Part shown: one piece after another, positions 33,101 to 45,100 of the stretch | How positions within the stretch are numbered: position 1 is the stretch's first letter | Layout of the letters: each line of letters opens with the position of its first letter | Origin: Muricea muricata | Taxonomy: Eukaryota; Cnidaria; Anthozoa; Malacalcyonacea; Plexauridae | Assembly: GCA_963855995.1 (NCBI GenBank) | Contig: OY979724.1 | Coordinates: forward strand, 13,019,032 to 13,083,031 | Direction: 5' to 3' | DNA: 64,000 nucleotides | Notes under the pieces: generated by a model | What the model was told of the DNA's origin: nothing | Databases searched by the model: none | Seen by the model: only the letters and a program-made list of their open reading frames with translations | Translations under genes and position numbers: made by a program

Positions 33101-36100
33101 CTCAGGATCACTGGCTGTTGTGTCTGGAGTGAAAGTCACTGAGATTTCTACTGTGGTTTGGGTTGATAATCTTTTTCCTGCCGGCGCATTATCTTCCACC
33201 TTGGTTGTCAACGAGTATCTATTTGTTATTTTGTAATCCAATGCTTTATTCAAAGAGATCATGCCTAAAACACAAAAAATATGATACTTTGAGACTTGGT
33301 CATAGTCAAACTAAACTGACTTCATCATAGAACATGCCGAATAATGCTATCCACCATGGATGGTGCTATCCACTATTCATACAACCGACCCCAGACCTAT
33401 ATTGATACTATTGATCGGTGACAGTTCCTTGGAAGCAGAACACGACTGCTAAAGGAGCCAGCTTACCTGTTGTCGTATTGATAACAAAATATCCTCCACC
33501 ATTTCCACCAATGATACTGTAGGACAATCTTCCATCATCACCGCTATCCTGATCTTCAGCAATCACCTGTACAACTGGAGTGTTTACCAGGGTATCTTCC
33601 CTCAACACTTGCGGAGATATTGCATTCGAAAATCTTGGTGTAAATTCGTTCACCGGGCTCACTTGAACATTTACAACTTTTGTGGCAGATAAGGGTGGCG
33701 TCCCTTGATCTTCGGCTTGAATCGTCAACGCATATCTTGCGTTTGCCGCATGGGTTTTGGTTTCCAAGTCTAAGCTCTGATTCACTGTCAGGGCTCCGCT
33801 GTCTTCGTTGATTTTGAAGAAGCCCAGTTGATTTCCAGAAACGATAGAGTATTTGATCATCCCGTTTGGTCCCAGATCCGTGTCTGACGCTTGCACGCCC
33901 AGCACAATAGTATCTACCGTCGCATTTTCTACGATGCTCACATCATCTGGAATACTTACAGAGAACACTGGTGCCACATTATCAACATAAATAACTTCGA
34001 TACTCAGCAGCATTGAAGCTGTTTTAGGTGCCCCTTGAGTCGCTTGATCTGTAGCGGTGATTGTAATGTTAATCGGAACAGTGGTGAGACTTAACGCTTT
34101 TGCAACAGAAACTTGTCCGTTATTTTGATTAATAGTAAAATAGCCATCATTATTTGGCGATGTCATGGTGTACTGCATTTCTCCGTCTATGCCAAAGTCT
34201 TGGTCATCAGCTTGTGGTTCGTACACCACATCAGATACTGGAGTATTGTGAGCGACTGTAATGAACTCGACATCCTTATCAAACGCGGGTGTAAATTCGT
34301 TAACACTTGTCACTGTGATGCTCAAACTCTGTGATGCGGATCTCGACGGAACACCGGAATCTGTTGCAGTAATAGTGAGGGTATAGCTCAGGCCTTGTGC
34401 GTGGCTTGAAGTTTCCAAGTCCAACGATTTCGCCACATTCACCTCTCCAGTAACCGAATTTATACCGAAGAATCCTAGCGAATTTCCTCCCGTGATGCTG
34501 TATGATATCCTGGCATTTTCTCCAATGTCTGCGTCAGTTGCTTGCACTTGAGTGATAACTGTTCCAACGGCTGCATCTTCGGACACTTCTTGTGGAGTTA
34601 TGGCACCAAATATCGGTTCCTCGTCATTGATATCTGTAATAACAATGCTCAGGACCATCGAGGCTGTTCTGGCTGGTCCAACATTAGGTTGGTCTGCTGC
34701 CTGAATGGTCAGGTTTACCCCATCAGGCATTGTTTCTCGATCCAAAGCCTTCGCTACAGTTACTTGTCCTGAAACATCATTAATTATGAAGTAACCAACA
34801 GGAGTCTCCGAGGTAATACTGTACACAATCTGACCATCTGTTCCGGCATCACCATCAGTTGCCCTAGCTACGTAGACCTCAGAAGACTCACTGATACCTT
34901 CGCTGACCTCTACAGTATCACTGGAGCTAGCAAACTGTGGCGTAAACTCGTTTTCAGGAAGAATAGAAATCTCCACATCCATCGTACTGTCACGTGCTGG
35001 ACTGCCGCCGTCGCTGGCTTCAATAGTCAGTGTATACCTCAAACTTTGTGGTGGGTCATTTCCTTCCAAGTCTAAAGACTTCTTTACTTTAATCTCTCCA
35101 GTTTCGCCATCAATTTCAAATATGTCATCGGAGTTACCAGCATTAATACTGTAGCTGACGTCAGCATTTGCACCCAGGTCTGCATCAGTTGCACCGACCT
35201 GAACAATGACGTCACCTACAGATGCCCTCTCTGATACGTTTTGTGGACTGACCTGAGTTGTAAAACCTGGACTGTTGTCGTTGTAGTCAGTGATTTGAAC
35301 AGTAAGTTGCATGGTTGATGATTTGGCTGGTCCAGTAGCTGGTTTATCTGCAGCTTGGATGGTAAGGATAACACCATTAGGTGTAACCTCTCTGTCTAAT
35401 GCCTGAGCTACTGTAAGGCTTCCCTCGGAGTTAATTTTGAAATAGCCAGAGGGATTTTGAGCTGTAATAGAGTACTCCAGTTCCCCATCAACACCATAAT
35501 CTTTGTCTGTTGCATTGACCTGGTAGATTTCTGAACTTACAGAAGCGTTCTCCATCACTTGAATTGTGTCGCTAACGTTACTAAATTCAGGCGTAAACTC
35601 GTTTTCAGGTGTTATGGAGATATTCACATCCATTGTTGTTGTTTGGGTAGGAATTCCGCCATCTCTTGCTTCGATTGTTAGGGTATAGTTCAGATACTGT
35701 GGTGGGTCATTTCCTTCCAAGTCTAAAGACTTCTTTACTTTAATCTCTCCAGTTTCGCCATCAATTTCAAATAGGTCATCGGAGTTACCAGCAGTAATAC
35801 TGTAACTGACGTCAGCATTCGTACCCAGGTCTGCATCAGTTGCCCCGACCTGAAAAACGACGTCACCCACAGATGCTCCCTCTGATACGTTTTGTGGACT
35901 GACCTGAGTTGTAAAACCTGGACTGTTGTCATTGTAGTCAGTGATTTGAACAATAAGTTGCATGGTTGATGATTTGGCTGGTCCAGTAGCTGGTTTATCT
36001 GCAGCTTGGATGGTAAGGATAACACCATTAGGTGTAACCTCTCTGTCTAATGCCTGAGCTACAGTAAGGCTTCCCTCAAAGTCAATGTTGAAATACCCAG

Positions 36101-39100
36101 AGGGATTTTGAGCTGTAATGGAGTACTCCAGTTCCCCATCAACACCATAATCTTTGTCTGTTGCATTGGCCTGGTAGATTTCTGAACTCACGGAAGCATT
36201 CTCCATCACTTGAATTGTGTCGCTAACGTTACTAAATTGAGGCGTAAACTCGTTTTCAGGTGTTATGGAGATATCCACATCCATTGTTGTTGTTTGGGTA
36301 GGAACTCCGCCATCTCTGGCTTCGATTGTTAGGGTATAGTTCAGATTCTGTGGTGGCTCATTTCCTTCCAAGTCCAAAGATTGTTTTACTTTGATTTCGC
36401 CAGTTTCACTGTCAATCTCAAACAGGTCTTCCGTATTGCCAGCAGTGATGCCAAAACTAATTTGGGCATTAATGCCAAGGTCACTATCAGTTGCGCCTAC
36501 CTGGATTATGACGTCACCCACTGCGGCCGTTTCGGAGACAGTTTGTCCAGAGACTTGGGCACTAAATTGCGGGCTGTTATCATTAATGTCAGAGATATTT
36601 ACACGAAGTACCATGCTGTCTCCAGCCGCTGCCCCAGAGAATCCTCTGGCTTCGATAGTCAGCTCATATCCATTTGGTGTATCTTCACGATCTAGCTCTT
36701 TTGCAATGGATATTATACCTGTGTCCTCAGCTATACTGAAGTATCCATCAAAATTCCCCGCTGTGATAACATAGACGATTCTGCCAAAGTTGCCGTAATC
36801 GCTGTCGGTCGCTGTTGCTCGGTAGACTTCGCTAAGCAACGTAGCATTCTCTGGTATCGAGACTGAGTCGCTTGCCTGGGGAAACTCTGGGTGATGTTCA
36901 TTAACGTTGACAACAGTTATGACGATATTCAGTGGCGTCGAGGTCATCTGAGGTGCGCCCTTGTCTTTGGCGATAATTTCTAAAGTTACAGTGTAGTTTT
37001 CTTGCCTCAATGTGTCCAGATCGATGGATGCTGAAAAATGAAAGGATTTCGATTAGTAAAGCTCTTAGTATCAAAGTGTTGGTGCCACAGTGTATTGTGA
37101 TCACAAATATTCTTAACACAATGTTAAACCAAGCATAAAAAGTCGTAGTGTCGGCAATGAAGCTTAAAGCATACAAAACTACATGAAACAATTTAAACAG
37201 ACCTTCAACGCTTCGCGCGAAAGACCCACGCTCAAGATTTTGTACTTTCCTTACATTTTTTTCGTAGCATATACAAAGAAAATCTTCAAAGCAAAACGGA
37301 AATCCTTGCAACGCAAAACATGTTACTGAAGTCTAGCCAGCAAGACGAATCACATAAATTTGGTGTCGCTGAATTCCATATGGATGATGCTTATGTTTGG
37401 ATTCCGCATCGTGGATTATACAAACTTAAAGAGCTACAGTTCAGCTTTATAAATTGCTGGCAAAATTTTCGAGCTTCACCTACCATTCAAGGTAAGATCA
37501 CCGGTGTTTTCATCTAATTTGAACCAACCATCATCATTTCCTGATCGTATCTCGAATGTGACCATCGCATTGATACCAGAATCTGCGTCTGATGCTGAGA
37601 AGTTCGCTAAGACATTCCCAGTGGTGAAGTTCTCTGGAATCATCACCAGTGTTGGTCCTTGAAGTCGTGGAGGACTATCATTAACATCCTCAATGGTGAT
37701 TGTTAATTGACCATGTGTGTACCGTCGCCTTGGTGGTAAACTGCCATCATATGCTGTCACTGTAAGAACGTAACTCGCAGTTGTTTCTCTGTCTACCGAT
37801 GCAGATGTTTGAACAAGCCCTGTGTTCGCATTAATCTCAAATTTGTTCTCGTCGTTACCCCCTGTGATGTTATAGTACACCTCCCCCCGGATTCCGGTGT
37901 CTTGATCCGTGGCATTAATCGAAGTAACATTGGTCCCGACCGCACTGTCTTCTGGGATACTTGCTGTGTACTGGCCGTCTGCTGGTATAAATTCTGGAGC
38001 GTACATATTTGGAGTTACAACGTCGAAAGTGTGACTGACCTGAAATTAGTTTCAATAAGAAAGTGTAAGAGGTGGAAGTATAGAAAAGTTGTTCAAGGTT
38101 TGGTTGGCGAAAGCCTGGGTTAAAGTTTAACGCCGTTTATTTTAAATCATCAGAAACTACAACTACAGTCTATTATTAATTCTGACGAGATTGCTGAAGA
38201 AATATTTCCATGTTTGCAAATAAACTGCTGGCAAATTTCGTCTGAATTTTACGTTAACCTAGTGTTAAGCTAACTGGCTAGGGGCCAGGGACCAATTGTA
38301 GATAACTCTTTATGAATGATCACTTTTTAATCACTGTTTTGTAGTTATATGTACAGTGATTAAGTTCAAAATACGTGGTTTGTTGACGTTTCCACTAATC
38401 ATAGTCAACTTTAGTCTCTGCTAAATCGTACACACGATTCTATGAGGACAAAAATAAACCTAGTGTTTCTACTCTCCCCATAGAACGAGCATAATTCAGG
38501 CAAGGACTACTGCAGTATACTTCAAGTAAGGACTCTCTTACCGTGTGTCCATCACTAGAACTGACTTGCACTGTATAACCAGTCGCCAACTGATCAATCC
38601 CCAAGTCTGTGAAATTTCCAATAGCATCCACCACACTGACATTGTGGGTGCCAGTAAACGTAGCGCCAGAGGGGTTCACAGTTAGTGCCACAGTCAATGT
38701 CATTGAAGCTCTCCAAGGTAAAGCAATGAGACCTGTACCGATATCTCTCACTTCGACAACGAGCGAAAATGGCAGAGCTAGATCAGCAGCAACCTCTCGA
38801 GTTACCACCAAATAAAATTGTCTTTGTTGTACTTCTATTCCATCCGAGTTGGCTGTGAGCGTGTTATAGGAAGATGCTGGTTCAGTTTCGATTCCGAATT
38901 GTAAGATAACACCAGTACCGACGTCGCTGAGTCCAATACCTGAGAAGGTCACCTGCCCGTTTGTTGGAATTTGCACGCGAGTTTCTCCGATGAGAGTATT
39001 GCCGTTTGTCGTTGATACTGTTGCAGACCTAAAGGAAAATAAGAAGCCGTTTTGGTCAAATTCTACAAACTGCAACATGGTTCGTTTTGATTGTATAGAA

Positions 39101-42100
39101 TTCTATTTTGCTGTTGTTAATCACTTATACTTTTTGTTTTTCTTTGTGAAACTTGTTGAAACTTAGTAACTGTCTTAAAAAAAAAGTATAAGTCTGCCAG
39201 AAATTTAGAAACAAAGTAAATTATATTTCATGAGAATTTTGATAATTTGGATCGAAAAATGGATTTCTATTACAAAACTAGTGCCAGTACTTTTCCGTGT
39301 TTTCAGATCAACTGGCAAGTGTAAACCAGGCTTTAAGGCATGAGATTTTAGTAAAGCTATCTAGCATAGAGAATGTTATAATTTAGTTTAGGCTTTCTGA
39401 TTTAATAATATCTGTCGGCAACATGTTAGTTTAGTTCAACAAATGATAGAGGAAGGTTTACTTCGTTACAAGCTAAAAGAGAAAGGTGTTTATGCATTTC
39501 CAACCAGTAGCGAAGCCAACCCGACATTTGGTCATGCAAATGCAAATTTTTCTGTGTTTTTGACCTTATAAGGAATGAATTTCTAAAGAAATGAATAATG
39601 ATAATGATTGAAAATTTGCATAGCATGACCAAATTGTTGGGCTGGCTTCGCTACTGTTTCCAACAAGATTAGTTGGTTTAGAAGGCAAAGAAAGATGAAA
39701 TGAACAAAATGGAATCACCGAATCAGACTACCTACCATGTACGTCCACGCCAACCCAGATTTCCAGCAGCTACATTAGTGTGGCTATCCCGTACTTCAAC
39801 CATCGGCTGTACACCACATGCCACGGTATCGTTACAATCTCCAGGCTGTCTCACGACCATCAAGTACAGCACTCTGTCACCAACATTAAATGTCTCGCTC
39901 GTTATCGACCCCTGATACAGCGACGAAGGCTCGGTCCTCGTGTCAACAGCTATCTGATAATCTCCGGCTGTTTCCACAGCCAGATCAGTAAAACTTGCCA
40001 CACCATTCTGGAATTCGACCATCCCAGTTCCGAGTAGTTGAGAGTTGCCGCCTACCAAACTGGCCACAGCATACCACGTACGATTTTTCCAGCCAGTGTT
40101 ACTCGCTATCATCCCGCTAGCAGCATCTCTGACTTCGACAGCAGGCTGCGTGGTTAAAGGAGACATTTCGGTCACGTTACCAGGTTGCGTTTTAAAGGCA
40201 AAGTATAGCTCTCGTTCCTTCACCATGAATGGATCAGACGACGCTTGGAAATTTGCAGTGTCTGGTTTTGAAATATGAAAATCTAGTATGTAAGTTCCAT
40301 TGTGTGAAATACTTAACGACGTGAAGTTTGCCCATCCTTGGGAAAATTTCGCTGTGTTGTTGCCAGTGAGCGTTGCTTTAGGGTCACCCCTGCCAGGACG
40401 TATCACAGCAGTCGCTATCCAAGCGCCGGCCTCTCCATAACCAACACTGTTGACTTGCTCGCCTTGGGAATCGAGCATCCAAAGCTTGGGTTGGATACCA
40501 AATGGGACAGTTTCGTTTGCTTCACCAGGTTGAATCACAATTGATAATGTCGAGGGTATTTGATAGACTGTCTCTTCTTCATTGTCTGTTTGTTGCTGCT
40601 GTTGTAGTTCGTCGTAACGTAAGGTATCGTTGCCAGCAGTAACATTGGCAACTAAAATGCGAATAAAGTTGGATGCAATCAAGCTGTTGTACTGTATGTA
40701 ATTCAGTTACTATTAAATCAGTCGCTATTATTAAAAGTTGGGTATAAATCAGTATGTTTTTCAGTTACAACCAGAGTGTTTGCAACTGAAGTACATTGAT
40801 TTGTTTAAGGGTTTACGAGTACGCATGTGATGGAAAGTGTAACTGGGTATAAACATTATTAATTATATTATGAATTTCACAAATGTTCCGAGCATCCAGT
40901 CATACGTCCATGGTGCATCCCACACTGTGGGCAGGCGAAAATTGAAGCCGGATCGCAGGCGCTGGTCGTTCCCACAGAGTTGACACCGAGCATGATAATT
41001 TGTGTATTTTGTATTGCCGAAATAGACAAAGTTGACAATAAATCCTCTTTTATGTAGCTAAAAAGTATTTAATACACAAATGCGGAAAAGTATAGTGTTT
41101 TCTGTAGCATTTTTTCGATGAGTGGGAACGACCAATATGGCCGCCGCGTATTGTTATTAGGGGATACCGGTGAGATATTTGGCTTCACTTTTTGTTATAC
41201 AGATGCGCTATCTATTGCATATGAGATATCTATGTACAAACCTCTATATTAACGTACATTTTACGGACTGACTTACCTGACTCGTTCGTGGCTCTAATTC
41301 CTCCAGTGGGATCCACGGGTTCAGGTGCCGGCTCAGTCATTGCAAAGTCTTCCACAGTGAGGTTCAAAGACTCTGACAAGGCGCCGGTCTGAACCTGATC
41401 CACTAAATCACTTGCGATTTGTTCCAGTTCTTCAAATGATGTCGCATTTGCAACGCCTAGGGTTATAAATGTTTATTAAATAAGTTCTCTTCTGTATGTT
41501 TCGTATGCCTTTTTCATTTTCACATTTTCGCATGCAAGTAGAAATGCATAGAAAGTTTACGGTGTCTAGCAAGAATTGAATTGAAAACACTCGTCTTATA
41601 AGCAACTAAAGTAATATCTAAATAACTATACACTTTGATGTTTGTGGTGTTACTTAGAATCTATATTTACTCCCGGCAAGCAGGAAAATATGCCTGACCA
41701 CGGTAGGAATTGAACCTATGACCATCGGAATGCTGCGCTGTCAGGTCCGTTGAATTATGTGAAAGAGATATTGTGATATTCGAGAAATTTGAGATTGAGA
41801 TAGTTTCTTCGATACTACAATCGCGGCAATCCTTCAAAGTTTTGAGGAATTGAAAATGCAGGAAAAATGCAATCATAGTTTTTAAATCTTACGGTTTTAC
41901 CTCCTACGTACTTGTTCTATTTTTGGTTACTCTGAGTCGACATACACACAGGACAGGCTAAAAATATGCCTGACCCCGGCGGGAACGATCCTACATTCCC
42001 ATCGAACCCTCACACAAGAATGATACAAACAGATCTATAGTAATTCATTACTTGCCTGTATAATTCTGCGTAGCAGCGGCGCCATCTATAGTGGAATTGG

Positions 42101-45100
42101 TGACTGTGCTGTTATCACCTTCATCTGTCTCTATGGTGGGCACAGGAGGGTCGCCAACCTCAAATTCTACCACCATGTTTTGATCTGTCTCTCTACGTTT
42201 CCTCGCTCCCGGTCCGCCAGCTCCAACCACGTTCATTATGCGAATCCTGGATGTGTCAATCCCCAACAAGGCCGCCAAATTCTGGACCAAGTTAACCTCG
42301 AAGAATTCATCAACTGTCACCGGCTTCATTCCCAGTTTTACCTGAAAGAAAATGTTAAGACGTTAAAGGGTATTGGCAACAAAAAATATTCCTTGCTCAT
42401 TTGAAAAAACTTTTGGATTAACCTACAAAGCTTGTTACAGCTTTTTCATACCTAGCTTGATTCTTGAGACATTTCGACTCAAACATGTCAGCTGTCCGCC
42501 ATCTTGGATAAATTTTTGAGCTCATTACATGACGTCACATGTGGGATAAGACTTGAAAAATTACTCGCAAGAAAGTAAGTAACAATCACTAGTTGGCCAA
42601 AATGATTTTACTCAATATGTGATACCAAGTGACAAATAGAAACGGGTTTCTGATTCGTTCTGATCAATGCTTGTCAATAACTAAATGTCGCGTGATCCCA
42701 CTCGTGACGTAAACATGCATATTCTTGAAAATCCAAGATGGCGGACCGCTCCTGTGTTTAAGCTGAAATATCTCTCAAGTGAAGCTAGATGTGAAAATCT
42801 GTAAAAGGCGTTGTTAGTTATTCCAAAAGCTCTTTTAAATGAGCAAAAAATTTTTTTTGTTGCTTTACCCTTTAACGTTGTCTCAGCTGGTATGTTTAAT
42901 ACATGTTGCGATGTAATCTATGGCGTTTACTTAAGTTGATCTCTAAGACAGAACAGGTGAGTATTCATATCTTCTTCTGTCGGACGAATTTCTTTTGAAA
43001 TCAGTTGTTAGTAGGGTTGGTTTCAAAAGAAATTGGTCGGGCAAGAATAGAACGTTTTCATCGACGCCATTGCCACCATGTTGGTGTACCAGGACAAAAG
43101 AATTTTAAACATATTCTTTTGAAAGTAAACCAATATAGCCGCCAACTTGTTTTAATTCCCAGTGCAAAAGCACTGTACATGAATATATCCCTCTCCTCGC
43201 TTCAATCACGTACTTTCACGTCGAAAAAATAAGAGAACGATACATGAATCTGAAACGAGTTTATTTACCACAATGTCTCAACCGTCAACTATATCTCATG
43301 TAAACACGAGTTGAATTTAAACTGTAATTCAGATTTATGTTAAACACAATTGTACTTGCCATAGGCAATCTAGTGATCGCCATTGCGGTCTCTTAAACAA
43401 AGACGATTGATGATATTTCGCGATGATATTGTTTTCCTCAATCCTGCTCTCTTAAACCTTGAGTTGTATCATTCTACATCTTATCATTCGCTTCTGTCGG
43501 GTTGTTGTTTGTTTATTGCGATATACGAAATATCACGGACTCCGTCGTTTAGTGTTCATGTGATTTATATTGTTGTGCGGGAAATGCCTGAATAGTTTGC
43601 ATTTCTTCCCGTTGTTTGTTCGCTTTATTTATATATAAATAAATAAACGAAAATACCTGGATAACAGGAGTTGTTCTGATATCAACTGGTTCAGAGCCCC
43701 TCACGACAACGTACAATAAGTTTGTGTCACGGTCCCAATAATTTGCTCCACTAAAGCTCGAAAGTTGTGGTTCAAACTGGTCGTTTGGCAAATTAGGATC
43801 TTTGCGTTTCAGTGTGAATTCTTCTCCAGACAACTTGGCATTTGTCGGATTGATATAAAGACCTGGACATTGTAACATAATAAAAGTAAATATATATTAA
43901 AAATAATATTGTAATTTTTCTCTTACAGCGAGACTTGAACCGGGCTAATCTGCTACCAGCACCAAACCCTTTACCACTAGACCACTCGGAGGTTATGCTT
44001 AAGCAAGCGAAATAAATTATTGACTTTAATTTATCTTTAATCCTTATTTTAAACCAGAATTTTTGCAAACAACTTCAGCAAGAATTGAACCCGCCTTATT
44101 AGCTATTCACACCAATGATTTTACCATTAGACCAGTCCACTCAATCATCCTTCCGCTTTCGATATAAATTATTGACGTTAATCAATCTTAAATTTCTATT
44201 TTAAGCCAAAATTTTTTCAAAAGACTTCAGCGAGATTTGAACTCGACTAAATGGTTGCTCACAACAACGTTTTTACCACTAGACTAGTTGGGTTCCTAAC
44301 AGTTAGTTTCAAATCTCGCTGAAGTCTTTTGAGAATATTTTAGCTTAAAATAAAGATTTAAGATTGATTAAAGTCAATAATTTACAGTTCATTCGTAGGC
44401 ATGAACGAGTGGTCTAGTGATGAAGGTCATAGATGTGGATAACCATCCATTTAGTTGGGTTCAAACCTCGCTGAAGTCTTTTGAAAAAGTTTTGGCTTAA
44501 AATAAGGATTTAAGATTGATTAAATTCTATAATTTATAGTTGACTCGTAAGCATGAACGAGTGGCCTGGTGGTAAAGGTCATAGATGTGACTAATCATGT
44601 AGTTGGTTTCAAATCTCGCTGTAGTCTTTTGAAAAAATTTTGGCTTAAAATAAAGATTTAAGATTGATTAAAGTCAATAATTTATACTACATTCGTAAGC
44701 ATGAACGAGTGGCCCAGTGGTAAAGGTCATAGATTTGAATAACCATCCATTTAGTTGGGTTCAAATCTCGCACAAGTCTTTTGAAAAAATTTTGGCTTAA
44801 AATAGACATTTAAGATTGATTAAAGTCAATAATTTAAAGTTCATTCGTAAGCATGAACGAGTGGCTTAGTGGTAAAGGTCATATATTTGAATAACCATTT
44901 AGTTAGGTTCAAATCTCGCTGAAGTCTTCTGAAAAATTTTTAGCTTAAAATAAAGATTTAAGATTGATTAAAGTCAATAATTTATAGTTCATTCGAAAGC
45001 ATTAACGAGTGGCCTAGTGGTAAAGGTCATAGATTTGAATAATCATCCAGTTAGTTGGGTTCAAACCTCGGTGAAGCCTTTTTAAAAATTTTTGGCTTGA

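Larger units (their letters stand above)
38542..40651 (-). other. Ig-like (filamin-type) repeats, about four
   Basis: Exons 40651-39736 and 39028-38542. Each unit of about 115 residues runs from an [L/Y]x[F/V/I]xxQP strand through a VEVRD motif to F.DL and ends with a strand before the next unit ([45 protein letters not shown]). The first unit matches the C-terminal segment of vertebrate PKHD1L1, including the GWANFTSL stretch; the others are extra. They bridge the fibrocystin part to the first cadherin repeat. Confidence 0.8.
41277..43862 (-). other. Conserved fibrocystin-L C-terminal exons
   Basis: Exons 43862-43657, 42341-42056 and 41456-41277 encode [31 protein letters not shown], then [20 protein letters not shown] with a dibasic RKRRE and a FEVGDPPVP segment, as in the same order in vertebrate PKHD1L1 (ENYFDGTYQMLYLLVKG..., LVKNLALFLKI, RRKRS, IEIGDPP). 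The RKRRE might be a furin-type cleavage site, by analogy with fibrocystins. The donor at 42056 is GC (TACAG|GCAAGT); the nearest GT would shift the frame into a stop. Confidence 0.85.
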
